Made by a program: the position numbers and the translations under genes
Source: CAZLMW01 sp964560875
GTDB lineage: Bacteria; Myxococcota_A; UBA9042
Reading direction: 5' to 3'
NCBI GenBank assembly: GCA_964560875.1
Contig: CAZLMW010000001.1
Coordinates: 62,001 to 126,000, forward strand
DNA length: 64,000 bases
Notes under the pieces: model-generated
Databases searched by the model: none
What the model was told of the DNA's origin: nothing
The model's input: only the letters and a program-made list of their open reading frames with translations
In this document: positions 25,358 to 33,971 of the stretch, piece after piece
Layout: each line of letters begins with the position of its first letter
Numbering within the stretch: position 1 is the first letter of the stretch

Positions 25358-27199
25358 ATGTCATCGGACGCCGCCACCGCCGCCCCAATCACCGTCGATC
25401 CCGAGCTCGAACCCGGCAAACTCATCCCGGCGTTTCTGCGCCGCTATGCCCGTCGTTACGCGGTCGTTTATGCGTTCGGCTTGGCCTTCCTCGTCGCCAC
25501 GAACTGGCTGACGGTGACCATCCCGTCGCTGATCAAAGACGTCTTCGACGCGCTCGCAGCCGGCTCCGATCCCGGCGTTATCCGCACAACTTGCGCGTTG
25601 ATCGCCTCCGCGGCAGTCGCCGTGATCATCGTCCGAACCCTGTCGCGCGTGCTCTTCTTCAACCCCGGCCGAACCATCGAGTACCGGGTCCGCAACGACA
25701 TGCTCGAGCGCATTCTGTCGATGAGCCAAACGTGGCTGCGCGGCCGTCAAACCGGAGATCTCGTCAGCCGCGCCGTCAATGACGCCACGTTTGTTCGAGC
25801 GCTGGTCGGATTCGCGGTGCTCCAGCTGCTCAACGTGCTCCTGGCGTCGAGCCTGGCGCTCTGGAAGATGGCCGTGACCGACGCCTGGCTGACCATCTAC
25901 TGCATGATCCCGCTCGGCATCTCGTTTTTCGTGCTCCGTCGCGGCACCCGACGCCTCTTCTTCTCGTACCGCGAGAGCCAGGAAGAGCTCGGCAAGGTCA
26001 GCGAACACATCCTCGAGACATACAACGGCGTCGCGGCGATCCAGGGAATGGCGGCCGAAGAGGCGTTCTTGCGGCGGTTCGACGAGCGCAACGACCACTA
26101 CACGCACCTCAACCTCAAGGTCACCGTGCTGCGCGTGTTCATCCTGCCGCTGGCGTCATCGATGGGCCACGTGTGCGTGTTCTTGCTGCTCCTGATCGGC
26201 GGACAGCACGCTATCGAAGGCTCGCTGACCATCGGGGACGTCGCCGCCTACGCGTCCTACACGGGCATCCTCGTGGCGGGCCTGGCGATGTCGGGGTGGC
26301 TGCTCAACAGCGTTCAGCGAGGCTTTGTGGCCCTGCAGCGATGCTGGGACGTAATACGGCTGGAGACGGATCGGCCCGAGGGAACGACGAAGATCGCGAC
26401 GGACGGAAGAGGGATCGCGCTGCGCATCAACGGGCTGACATTCGGCTACCCCGACGCGGAAGCGGGGGAGCGAGACGCGCTGACCGGCATCGACCTTGAC
26501 CTGTCCCCGGGCGAATCGATGGGCGTGTACGGCGAGGTCGGCAGCGGTAAGACGACGCTCGTGCAGGTGCTGACCGGGTTGCTCCCGCCGCCCGCGGGGA
26601 CGGTATTTGTCGACGGACATGACGTTGCAGCCATCGACGAAGACACGTTGCGCGGCGCGATCGCCGTGGTCCCCCAGTCGGCCTTCCTGTTTTCGAGGAC
26701 GCTGCGCCGCAACGTGGCCCTGGTCGATGGTGAGGCCGAGATCGACGACGAGCGGGTGTCGGCCGCCGTCGCCAAGGCCTGCCTGGAACACGACGTAACG
26801 CGGCTCGAAAACGGGCTCGAAACGGTGGTTGGAGAGCGCGGCCTCACGCTCTCGGGCGGCCAGCGACAGAGAGCCCAGTTGGCGCGCGCTTTTTACCGCG
26901 GCTATCGGCTCCTGGTGCTCGACGATGTCCTCAGCGCGGTCGATCACGGCACGGAAGAGAAGCTGCTCGAGGCGATCTCGGGCGAGCTGCGAAACGCTGA
27001 CCGACCCTCATCCATCATTGTCAGCAGCCGCATCAGCGCCCTCGCTGCGTGCGACAAGACGGTCGTGCTCGACGCGGGTCGGGTGGTGGATGTCGGCACG
27101 CACGCCGCACTTATCGATCGACCCGGCCCCTACCAGCGCGCGCATCTCGCCCAGCTCGACACAGACGAGCGAGAGCAGGACATCCGACACGCCGGGTAG
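25358..27199 (+). CDS. ABC exporter half-transporter with degenerate ATP site
   Basis: 613 residues: a six-helix permease domain (about 30-325) followed by an ATP-binding domain (about 350-600). Walker A is GEVGSGKT (392-399), the Q-loop Gln is Gln440 and the signature is LSGGQ (498-502). Two catalytic positions are unusual: Walker B LLVLDD has Asp523 where an active site has Glu, and Ser557 replaces the H-loop His (VSSRIS). This pairing is known from the degenerate subunit of heterodimeric exporters such as TM287/288. The partner subunit gene is not adjacent; the next gene is on the other strand. The substrate is unknown, probably a lipid or drug-like molecule. Confidence 0.9.
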   Translation: MSSDAATAAPITVDPELEPGKLIPAFLRRYARRYAVVYAFGLAFLVATNWLTVTIPSLIKDVFDALAAGSDPGVIRTTCALIASAAVAVIIVRTLSRVLFFNPGRTIEYRVRNDMLERILSMSQTWLRGRQTGDLVSRAVNDATFVRALVGFAVLQLLNVLLASSLALWKMAVTDAWLTIYCMIPLGISFFVLRRGTRRLFFSYRESQEELGKVSEHILETYNGVAAIQGMAAEEAFLRRFDERNDHYTHLNLKVTVLRVFILPLASSMGHVCVFLLLLIGGQHAIEGSLTIGDVAAYASYTGILVAGLAMSGWLLNSVQRGFVALQRCWDVIRLETDRPEGTTKIATDGRGIALRINGLTFGYPDAEAGERDALTGIDLDLSPGESMGVYGEVGSGKTTLVQVLTGLLPPPAGTVFVDGHDVAAIDEDTLRGAIAVVPQSAFLFSRTLRRNVALVDGEAEIDDERVSAAVAKACLEHDVTRLENGLETVVGERGLTLSGGQRQRAQLARAFYRGYRLLVLDDVLSAVDHGTEEKLLEAISGELRNADRPSSIIVSSRISALAACDKTVVLDAGRVVDVGTHAALIDRPGPYQRAHLAQLDTDEREQDIRHAG

Positions 27200-27220
27200 C
27201 CAACTCGCCGCCAGCAGCTG

Positions 27221-28843
27221 TCATTTGGTTGTCTGGACGACTGGAGTCCAACTGTCCGGGCAACCTTCGGCGATGAGGCGATCGCAAGCCGCGGCATAAA
27301 GGCGCGACGGCGTGTCCCCATCAGCGCGCATTGCATCGACTTCGTTGAAGACAGCGCCAGCGTCCGCGAACGCTCGGTTGCCGTACAGATCGAGCGCGGC
27401 TTCGAAGCGATCGCGCCAGGCGAGATCGCCGACCTTGTGGCTCAAAAAACCCTCGTAAACGGTCTCAGTCTGCTCTTTGCCCGACACCTGCATCTCGCCA
27501 ATACGTCGCCATTGGAGGTCATCCGCGTCGCCGCAAAGCGCGCGCGTCTGGGCGCAGAACAGGTTGGTGACGCCGATCGAGTTGCACGCCCCTTCGAGAC
27601 GCGCGGCGAGGTTCACGCGGTCGCCGAGGATCGTGTAGCTGAGTCGGCTGCTGGTGCCGAATGTGCCGATCAAGGCGTCGTCACCGGACGCGCCGCCGAC
27701 CTTCATGGCGCGGAAATACGGGTCGTCGAGGGCGGCGAGCGCCTCTTGTCCGTGCAACGTGGCGCGCACTACCCGCAGAGCGTGGTCTTCGGGACCGCCA
27801 TGCACAAGATCGCCGCCGCGGAAGCTCATGATCGCGTCGCCGATGAACTTGTCGACGATGAGATCGTGTTTGACGTGGACATCCACGACGGCGTCCATGG
27901 CCAATTCGAGGTGATGCTTGAGGGTGTCGAGGTTGCCGCCGAGCTCCTCGACAGTGGTGGTGAAGCCGCGAATGTCGCAAAACACAATCGTCGCGGGCAT
28001 GCGCACGGTGCTGTTGTATTGATGTGGGTTTTCCATGAAGTGTTCGGCCACCTGCATGGGCAACGCCACGTTGAGCAAGGCGCGGATCTGACGCGAAGAG
28101 ATGTCGGGTAGCTGAAAGCGAATCACCAACATCATCAGCAACATGCCGAGCAGGGAGCCGGTGACGAGGAAAAACTCGATCTCGTGACCGTCCTTGAACA
28201 CGTGCTCGGGATCGACCGTCACAATGCGCTCTTCCTGGCCGTCGTGAATGGTGAGCTTGTAGGGTTCGTGGCCGGCGACGGAGACGCCGTCCACCTCGAT
28301 AACTGCCCCGGGTGGTGCGTGCGTTTTCACCCAGGCCAGGGTGGCGACGAAGATGCCGGTGTAGACGACCACCGAGGCGAGCAACGCCCGATGATAGGCG
28401 CGGGTTTCCGCGCTGCGTTCGACAGGCACCGTCTTGAGGGACTTGAGGCCGGGCAGTTTGCGCAACCAACGCAGCGTGCGGAGCATCCGGAACATGCGAA
28501 AGCCGCGCATGAATCGCAGGCCATGTACGAGGTCGGGGATGGTCGAAATGCTCGCGACGATCGGCAACGCGCTGATGACGTCGATGGCAAACCACGGGCT
28601 GCGAATGTAGGCGGAACGCAGCGCCCAACACTTGACGATGACGTCGACGACGAAGATGACGTCCACCGCCAACGCGACAACGCGGTAGAGCTCAAAGATA
28701 CCCAGCGTCATCCACACGCCTTTGAGCTCGGCGAGGTAGATGATGATCGCGAACGCAGCCAGCCACAGCATCGGCGGCTCGATCTCGTCGAGCTTGCGCG
28801 CAACGCGAGCGCGAAGTGCGCTTTGGGCTGGTTCTGTGGTCAT
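27221..28843 (-). CDS. Class III adenylate cyclase with N-terminal voltage-sensor-like domain
   Basis: 540 residues. Residues 25-131 look like a complete S1-S4 voltage sensor: S1 about 25-40, S2 about 53-74 with acidic Asp61 and Asp67, S3 about 80-100 with Asp88, and S4 with arginines at 110, 113, 116, 119, 122, 125 and 128, exactly every third residue. Two further membrane segments (about 152-172 and 224-242) enclose a 50-residue loop with no recognisable selectivity filter. The cyclase domain (about 280-450) has metal Asp290 and Asp336, purine-binding Lys332 and Thr404, and transition-state Asn411 and Arg415. Lys/Thr is the class IIIb adenylate cyclase pattern. It should make cAMP in the cytoplasm, possibly gated by membrane potential. 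Confidence 0.9.
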   Translation of the reverse strand: MTTEPAQSALRARVARKLDEIEPPMLWLAAFAIIIYLAELKGVWMTLGIFELYRVVALAVDVIFVVDVIVKCWALRSAYIRSPWFAIDVISALPIVASISTIPDLVHGLRFMRGFRMFRMLRTLRWLRKLPGLKSLKTVPVERSAETRAYHRALLASVVVYTGIFVATLAWVKTHAPPGAVIEVDGVSVAGHEPYKLTIHDGQEERIVTVDPEHVFKDGHEIEFFLVTGSLLGMLLMMLVIRFQLPDISSRQIRALLNVALPMQVAEHFMENPHQYNSTVRMPATIVFCDIRGFTTTVEELGGNLDTLKHHLELAMDAVVDVHVKHDLIVDKFIGDAIMSFRGGDLVHGGPEDHALRVVRATLHGQEALAALDDPYFRAMKVGGASGDDALIGTFGTSSRLSYTILGDRVNLAARLEGACNSIGVTNLFCAQTRALCGDADDLQWRRIGEMQVSGKEQTETVYEGFLSHKVGDLAWRDRFEAALDLYGNRAFADAGAVFNEVDAMRADGDTPSRLYAAACDRLIAEGCPDSWTPVVQTTK

Positions 28844-28921
28844 GCGCGACGACGGTAGCGCCGCTGACGTTGTCCGGCAAATGCCGCCGGATTGCGCCGT
28901 TGAGACGCTCAATGGGGACCG

Positions 28922-29317
28922 CTACGTGAACTTGGGCAAGGGCACGGGTTTGCCGCCGCGATCGACCGCGACCATCTCGACCACGCCGCGAACGATCGGC
29001 TGCTCTTCGTCGTTGCGGTAGACGTCCTGGTCAAACGAGACCCGGTAGTCACTGACGCGGCGTGAGGACGTCGCGATGACGAGGGTGTCGCCGAGATAGG
29101 CGGGCGCTCGGTAGGTCAATTCGCAGCGATAGACGACGAATGCGATGCCGTTGTCGAGCAACTCGAGCAGGCGTGGTTGGCCGATCAGGTGCTCGCGGGC
29201 CCGCTCGAAATAGCGCAGGTAGTTGGCGTGATAGACCGCGCCGGAGAGGTCGGTGTCTTCGTAGTACACCTGCAGACTGTGGCGGTACTCGATGACTTCG
29301 GCGGCTTTGTCGGTCAT
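28922..29317 (-). CDS. Acyl-CoA/acyl-carrier thioesterase, YbgC-like hotdog fold
   Basis: 131 residues. The hotdog-fold active-site segment is clear: YYEDTDLSGAVYHANYLRYF, with the catalytic Asp in EDTD and the following HANYLRYFERARE helix. Family members hydrolyse acyl-CoA or 4-hydroxybenzoyl-CoA thioesters, and some act on carrier-bound chains. It begins 42 bases after the tandem ACP gene on the same strand, so release of a chain from those carriers is a plausible job, though YbgC homologues are also common as housekeeping Tol-Pal-linked enzymes. No tol-pal genes are here. Confidence 0.9.
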   Translation of the reverse strand: MTDKAAEVIEYRHSLQVYYEDTDLSGAVYHANYLRYFERAREHLIGQPRLLELLDNGIAFVVYRCELTYRAPAYLGDTLVIATSSRRVSDYRVSFDQDVYRNDEEQPIVRGVVEMVAVDRGGKPVPLPKFT

Positions 29318-29359
29318 CTATCCTGCTCCAGCGTGGCGATGCTCAAACGCCTTGTGTCG

Positions 29360-30559
29360 TCAGGCCGTAGCGCGGATGCCGGACGCTGTGGCGGACTTGT
29401 CGGCCGAATCGGCGTGGCGCGACGACGTGTCTGCTTTGGTGTTGTCGCCGGTTTCGCCGTTGCCGCGGGTCGCGTTCAACGAGTCGAGGATCGAACCCAG
29501 GGTGCGCAGCTCGGCCATGTCGGTGGCGTCGACATCGAGCAGGCCCGGCACCTGGTCGGTCATAGCAGAGAGGATCTCGACGCGTTTGATCGAGTCGATT
29601 CCGAGATCGGCTTCGAGCTCCATCGAGAGCTCGAGCATATCCGCTGGATACCCGGTCTTGTCGGCTACGACGCTGAGCAGCGCGGCGCCGATGTCGACGC
29701 TGGCTGCCATCGCGGCTTCACCGTTGGAGCCGTTATTTGGCGCGCCGTTTGCGTCCCTCGCGTCACCGGACGTCGAATTCGCGACGCCGCCGAGCCGTTC
29801 GAGGATGGCGCCGAGGGTGCTGAGCTCTCCGGCTTCAGAGGCGTCGATTTCGGGGAGCGCAGGCAGCGAGTCGGCCAACGCAGCGAGGATCTCGACCCGT
29901 TTGATGGAGTCGATTCCGAGATCTGCTTCGAGCTCCATCGTGAGGTCGAGCATCTCCGCCGGGTAGCCGGTCTTGTCCGCGACGACAGTCAGCAGCGCGA
30001 TCTTCACGTCGACGGCGGAAGAAGGCGCGGCAACGGCGGGAGTTGCGACCGGTTCTGGAGCTTGGGCGGGCGCAGCGATCGGAGCGGAGACAGGCGCGAT
30101 CGGAGCGGAAACAGGCGCGATCGGTGCTGGAGCAGGCGCGATCGGAGCGGAGACAGGCGCGATCGGAGCGGAGGCAGGCGCGATCGGTGCTGGAGCAGGC
30201 GCCGCGGCAACGACGGGCACACTTGGGGGGGCCGCCACGACCGGGGACGCGAATGTCGCCGCGACGCGAGGAACCGGCGCAGCGGCCGTCGTAGCGGTGA
30301 CGGCTTGACCGGTGAGCATCGCCTGCAGTCCGGCCATCGCCTGGTCGGATGTGCGAAGGAACGCAATGTGAGCTTCGGCCATCGTCTGCTGCCACGCAGC
30401 ATGCGCTTGAGCCGTCGTCTGCTGGGCCTGCGTGAACGCGTGGATCCAAGCCGCGGCCTGGTTCGCGTCCATCATGGGCGCGGCCGCTGGCATGGCGGTG
30501 ACGGCGGGGGCCACGGCGACCGATGAGGCGGAAACAGGGGGCTTGTTGTCGTGGTGCAT
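29360..30559 (-). CDS. Stand-alone tandem acyl carrier protein (PUFA-synthase type)
   Basis: 399 residues. The ATG at 30559 has GGAGG five bases upstream. A helical segment (about 31-82, MDANQAAAWIHAFTQAQ and QTMAEAHIAFLRTSDQAM) resembles the linker before the carrier domains of PfaA. Residues 90-180 are an Ala/Pro hinge with repeated APIAPVS units. Two carrier domains follow (about 184-256 and 288-360), each with the phosphopantetheine serine in LGIDSIKRVEIL (Ser218 and Ser323), the motif specific to PUFA synthase ACPs. They are separated by an Asn/Gly/Ser linker. No ketosynthase or acyltransferase domain is attached or nearby. A phosphopantetheinyl transferase gene precedes and a thioesterase gene follows. 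Confidence 0.92.
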   Translation of the reverse strand: MHHDNKPPVSASSVAVAPAVTAMPAAAPMMDANQAAAWIHAFTQAQQTTAQAHAAWQQTMAEAHIAFLRTSDQAMAGLQAMLTGQAVTATTAAAPVPRVAATFASPVVAAPPSVPVVAAAPAPAPIAPASAPIAPVSAPIAPAPAPIAPVSAPIAPVSAPIAAPAQAPEPVATPAVAAPSSAVDVKIALLTVVADKTGYPAEMLDLTMELEADLGIDSIKRVEILAALADSLPALPEIDASEAGELSTLGAILERLGGVANSTSGDARDANGAPNNGSNGEAAMAASVDIGAALLSVVADKTGYPADMLELSMELEADLGIDSIKRVEILSAMTDQVPGLLDVDATDMAELRTLGSILDSLNATRGNGETGDNTKADTSSRHADSADKSATASGIRATA

Positions 30560-30719
30560 GGGAGCCTCCGGTGCTGGTTGAGGAGCAACAGGCATCGTCG
30601 CGGATGGGGCGGGGGCGCGCTGCGGAAGTTCCGGGTTGGGTCGTCGCGGTGCCGCAGCGCCATCCGGAGGCGGGCGCGAGTGGTCATCGCCGCGCCTTCG
30701 ACGAGATTTCGCGGGATCT

Positions 30720-31511
30720 TTACCACAGAAGCTGGCGGGGCGCGGGTCCGTCTCGAAAAACCGAGACTCCTGACGCGATCTCACGGGCCTCCACCCATGC
30801 GATCCGCACGTCGAGATCGGGTTCAGCGTCGCGCATTGCGACAGCAGCTGCATGATCAGGGCCGGGCCACCACGATTGCAGCTTCCACGCGCCGGGGTCG
30901 TCATCGAGCTCAGGCGCCAACCACGTGATGGCAGGCTCGCCGTCAAACCCCACCGCGGCGAGCTGCGGAGAACGTGAAAAGCCTGTCCCGCACGCTTTCA
31001 ACCAGGCCTCTTTGGTCGCCCACAGCGTGTAGAAGCGTTTCGTCCAGGCGTCGGAGGTCGGAGGGCCCAAGCCGTCCATCTCGGAGCGCTCGTGGTGTGT
31101 GTAGACGCGCTCGGCAACGCCGGGCAGGTCCCTGGAGCGCCCAGCGTGTTGGACATCGAGCCCAAACGGACCGACGCGCGTCCATGCCGCCGCGACGAGG
31201 CCGTCGGTGTGAGACAAGGACACGTGCACATCGCGGGCTTCGTCCGGCAGTTCGACAGACGGTTTTCCGTGGCTACCGGCGCCGAAATCGATTCGCTGCG
31301 GGTCCGTCTCAGCGCACTCGGCGACGATGGCGCGAAGCAAACCGTGAGCGGCCGCAAACAGTGTCTTGGAACGGGCACGACGAAACCTGCCGAGCCGGGC
31401 CAGTTCGCCGGCATCGAGCATCGCAACCGCACCTGACAGGGCGTCGAGGGGCAGCGCTTCGTCTACCCAGCACAGCGCGATGTGAACTTGCACGGGATCG
31501 CTGTGGTCCAT
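30720..31511 (-). CDS. 4'-phosphopantetheinyl transferase (Sfp type)
   Basis: 263 residues. It transfers phosphopantetheine from CoA to the serine of carrier proteins. Motifs in order: RIDFGAGSHGKPSVE, HVSLSHTDGLVAAAW, the magnesium-binding FGLDVQ (Gly-x-Asp), and FYTLWATKEAWLKACG, the WxxKEA signature. The length fits the Sfp/Gsp group rather than the short AcpS group. The internal ATG at 31511 was chosen; the upstream in-frame sequence is not conserved-looking. It lies 160 bases before the tandem ACP gene and is its obvious activator. Confidence 0.9.
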   Translation of the reverse strand: MDHSDPVQVHIALCWVDEALPLDALSGAVAMLDAGELARLGRFRRARSKTLFAAAHGLLRAIVAECAETDPQRIDFGAGSHGKPSVELPDEARDVHVSLSHTDGLVAAAWTRVGPFGLDVQHAGRSRDLPGVAERVYTHHERSEMDGLGPPTSDAWTKRFYTLWATKEAWLKACGTGFSRSPQLAAVGFDGEPAITWLAPELDDDPGAWKLQSWWPGPDHAAAVAMRDAEPDLDVRIAWVEAREIASGVSVFRDGPAPRQLLW

Positions 31512-31598
31512 GACTTCACCGGGGTCGACTCGACAAAGATCGAGCCGTACGTACTCTAGCAATTGGTTGCATGACCGCGATCGCGGCGACGAGGCACG

Positions 31599-32039
31599 AT
31601 GGAAATCCACCGGCATTTCGGGCTCGACGAGGCCAACGCGATGCTACCACTGGTGCGAGCGACCTTCGAAGATGTCCGACCGATGCACGAGCGGATGCAG
31701 CGGCGGGCGGTCCAGCTCGTCGAACTCAGCCAGGAGCTTCAGCTCGGTATGCAAAGCATCGGCGCACTACCGTCCGACGTGATCAAGCGACGCGCCGAGC
31801 TGCACGAGCTCGCCCTGGACATCCACAAGCGCCTCGGGCGGATCCGCGACCTGGGCGTCGAGGTCAAGGGGGTCGACGGCCTCGCTGACTTCCGATCGTT
31901 GTACCAGGGACGCGTCGTCTACTTGTGCTGGCATTGGGACGAACCCGAGATTCGGTGGTTCCACGAGCTCGACGGCGGCTTCCGCGGGCGCCAGGCGATC
32001 GGCGATCCCGCCCTGTTTGGCGGCGATCCGGTCAACTAG
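31599..32039 (+). CDS. DUF2203 family protein
   Basis: 146 residues. It matches the DUF2203 pattern: FGLDEANAMLPLVRATFEDV at the start, a helical middle, then GVEVKGVDGLADFRSLYQGR, VVYLCWHWDEPEIRWFHE and GGFRGRQ at the end. The family is widespread and has no firmly known biochemical role. The ATG follows GAGG four bases upstream. It is divergent from the phosphopantetheinyl transferase gene and precedes the acyltransferase gene by 18 bases, probably in one transcript. Confidence 0.85.
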   Translation: MEIHRHFGLDEANAMLPLVRATFEDVRPMHERMQRRAVQLVELSQELQLGMQSIGALPSDVIKRRAELHELALDIHKRLGRIRDLGVEVKGVDGLADFRSLYQGRVVYLCWHWDEPEIRWFHELDGGFRGRQAIGDPALFGGDPVN

Positions 32040-32057
32040 CGGCCGAGCTGGCGTTTG

Positions 32058-32816
32058 ATGCGCGAAGGCGGCCTGCTGTACCAGGCGGACAAACTTGCCC
32101 GCGCGTCCGCCGTGGTCACACGCTACGGTGTCCCCGAGGTGATTCGCGGCGCGGTCGGCGACGCTCGCCATGGGCTGTATGTCGCACGCGAAATCGTGAT
32201 GCCCAAGCTGCTCGACCTGTGCGGGGCAGATCTGCACATTCACGGTCGCGAGCGCGTCGATTTCGCGAAGGGATGCGTGCTCGCCAGCAACCACGAGAGC
32301 ACGCTGGACATCCCGGCGCTCTTCGTCGCTGTGCCGGCAGACCTCTTCTTTGTCGCCAAAGCCGAGATCAAGTGGATCCCGATCATCGGTCAGTATGTGC
32401 AGCAAGTCGGCATGATCCTGATCAACCGCCGACGCCGCAAAGATGCGCTCAAACGGCTACAACAGCAGGCAGATCGCGTCGCTGCAGGCATGTGCGTCGC
32501 TACGTTTCCCGAGGGTCGTAGGATGACGGACGGGCGCGTTCATCGCTTCAAGAAGGGCGCTTTCGTGCTCGCCCACGCAGCTGGCGTTCCGGTCGTACCC
32601 GTCGCGATCGTCGGCGCGCGCAACGTCTACGGCGCACACGGCCCCTACGATCCCCGGCCCGGACGTATCGACCTTGCGTTCGGCGACCCGGTGCCCACCA
32701 AAGGCCTATCCCAAGAGCAGCTGCCGGACCTGATCGCCGATGTGCACAGGCGCGTGGTTGCACTACACATCGAGCTTGGCGGCGGCGGGGCAGCCGAATC
32801 CCTCGCGACCGATTGA
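32058..32816 (+). CDS. 1-acyl-sn-glycerol-3-phosphate acyltransferase (PlsC-like)
   Basis: 252 residues. The acyltransferase motifs are present: NHESTLDIPAL (HxxxxD), a KAEIKWIPIIGQYVQQVGMI block, FPEGRRMTDGR (the FPEGxR substrate motif) and VPVVPVAIVGA. It adds the second acyl chain to lysophosphatidate at the inner membrane in phospholipid synthesis. An ATG at 32058 directly follows a TTG; either could start. It may share a transcript with the DUF2203 gene. Whether this is the housekeeping PlsC or a paralogue cannot be told from the window. Confidence 0.9.
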   Translation: MREGGLLYQADKLARASAVVTRYGVPEVIRGAVGDARHGLYVAREIVMPKLLDLCGADLHIHGRERVDFAKGCVLASNHESTLDIPALFVAVPADLFFVAKAEIKWIPIIGQYVQQVGMILINRRRRKDALKRLQQQADRVAAGMCVATFPEGRRMTDGRVHRFKKGAFVLAHAAGVPVVPVAIVGARNVYGAHGPYDPRPGRIDLAFGDPVPTKGLSQEQLPDLIADVHRRVVALHIELGGGGAAESLATD

Positions 32817-32874
32817 CCCGCTCGGTGTCTCTCCTGAAACGGACCACCGGTTGGCGGTCTGCTACCATGCGGGG

Positions 32875-33957
32875 GTGAGTGAACGCCTGCCCGTCCAACC
32901 GCGTCCCCGCCCCGCAGTTCCGGCGCGCGAGCGTCGTTTCGTCGGTCGCCGCGTAGCCGATGTGCACGGGCGGCGCACCGATGTCGTCCTCGCCAACCCC
33001 AACCCAGGCGTGGAAAACTTGGTCGATTGGCTGACGCCGTCGTTCTACGTCGATTTTGGAAGACCCTGCAATTCCGCGTGCTTGTACTGCGCGGTCCCGC
33101 CCCACGAAGACGCGCAGGGATTCCTGCCGATGGCCGATGTGAGCGCCGTGATTGAAGCCGGCCGCGCCGTCGCCTGCGATCGCGCCATCCTCATCGGCGG
33201 CGAACCGACGATCTATCCCTCCCTTTTCGAGGTCCTTGACGCCCTCGACAACGCCGGATTCGAGCGCCGCCACATCGTGATGACCAACGGCGTGAAGCTC
33301 GCGGATAAAGCGTTCGCCGATCGTCTTCTCGACGCGGGCGTCCGCACGGTCCACTTCTCACTCGACACGGCGAGCGCCGCTACCTACGACGCGTTGTCCC
33401 GCAGCGAAGGCCGCTTCGACCGCCAGCGCCAGGGCCTGGCAAACGCGCTCGCACGCACCGATCGCAACGTCTACGTGTACACCGCGGTGACCCGCCTCAA
33501 CGCCGGCGGCTTACCCGATCTCGCCGCCATGATCGCCCGACAATGCGAGGCCGCTGGTCGCCCTGCCGTGCCGTGGGTCCTCGCTGTGATCAAGCCGATC
33601 GGCGACGGGCTGAGACACGCCGACACCTTGCAGCTGTCCCCCACAGAAGCTGTCGAAGCGGTCCGTTGGGCGCTCGAAGCGGCCGAGCAGCATGGCATTG
33701 CTGCGGGCTTTCGAAACGTGCAGGCTTGCCTGGCGCCCGACCTCGTCGACCGCAACGTCGACTACTACCTCGACGACTTCTCCGTTGAGGTCGCGACCGG
33801 TCAGCGGGTGACCTACAGCCACACCGAGTACTGGCGAAAACCGGCGTCCTGCGACGCCTGCGGGCACAACGCGCTGTGCACGGGCATCTACCACGAGATG
33901 CAAAACCGCTACGGCGACGCCCCCTACCGGCCCATCGGACGGGACGGTCTGCGGTAG
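32875..33957 (+). CDS. Radical SAM protein with C-terminal cysteine motif
   Basis: 360 residues. The 4Fe-4S/SAM-binding motif is CNSACLYC (CxxxCxxC), after a WLTPSFYVDFGRP lead-in. IGGEPTIYPSLFEVL (the GGEP SAM motif) and HFSLDTASAATYD follow, typical of MoaA/SPASM-type radical SAM enzymes. The C-terminus has SCDACGHNALCTGIYHE, a three-Cys cluster that could bind an auxiliary iron-sulfur cluster, although it is shorter than a full SPASM domain. A GTG at 32875 is the best start. No small peptide substrate gene is visible within 500 bases either side. The reaction is unknown. Confidence 0.85.
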   Translation: MSERLPVQPRPRPAVPARERRFVGRRVADVHGRRTDVVLANPNPGVENLVDWLTPSFYVDFGRPCNSACLYCAVPPHEDAQGFLPMADVSAVIEAGRAVACDRAILIGGEPTIYPSLFEVLDALDNAGFERRHIVMTNGVKLADKAFADRLLDAGVRTVHFSLDTASAATYDALSRSEGRFDRQRQGLANALARTDRNVYVYTAVTRLNAGGLPDLAAMIARQCEAAGRPAVPWVLAVIKPIGDGLRHADTLQLSPTEAVEAVRWALEAAEQHGIAAGFRNVQACLAPDLVDRNVDYYLDDFSVEVATGQRVTYSHTEYWRKPASCDACGHNALCTGIYHEMQNRYGDAPYRPIGRDGLR

Positions 33958-33971
33958 GTCTGGCCCAAGCT

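Noticed and set aside
29360..31511. A complete PUFA synthase cluster
   Set aside because: Only the carrier protein and PPTase are present; there is no ketosynthase, acyltransferase, ketoreductase or dehydratase domain in the window.
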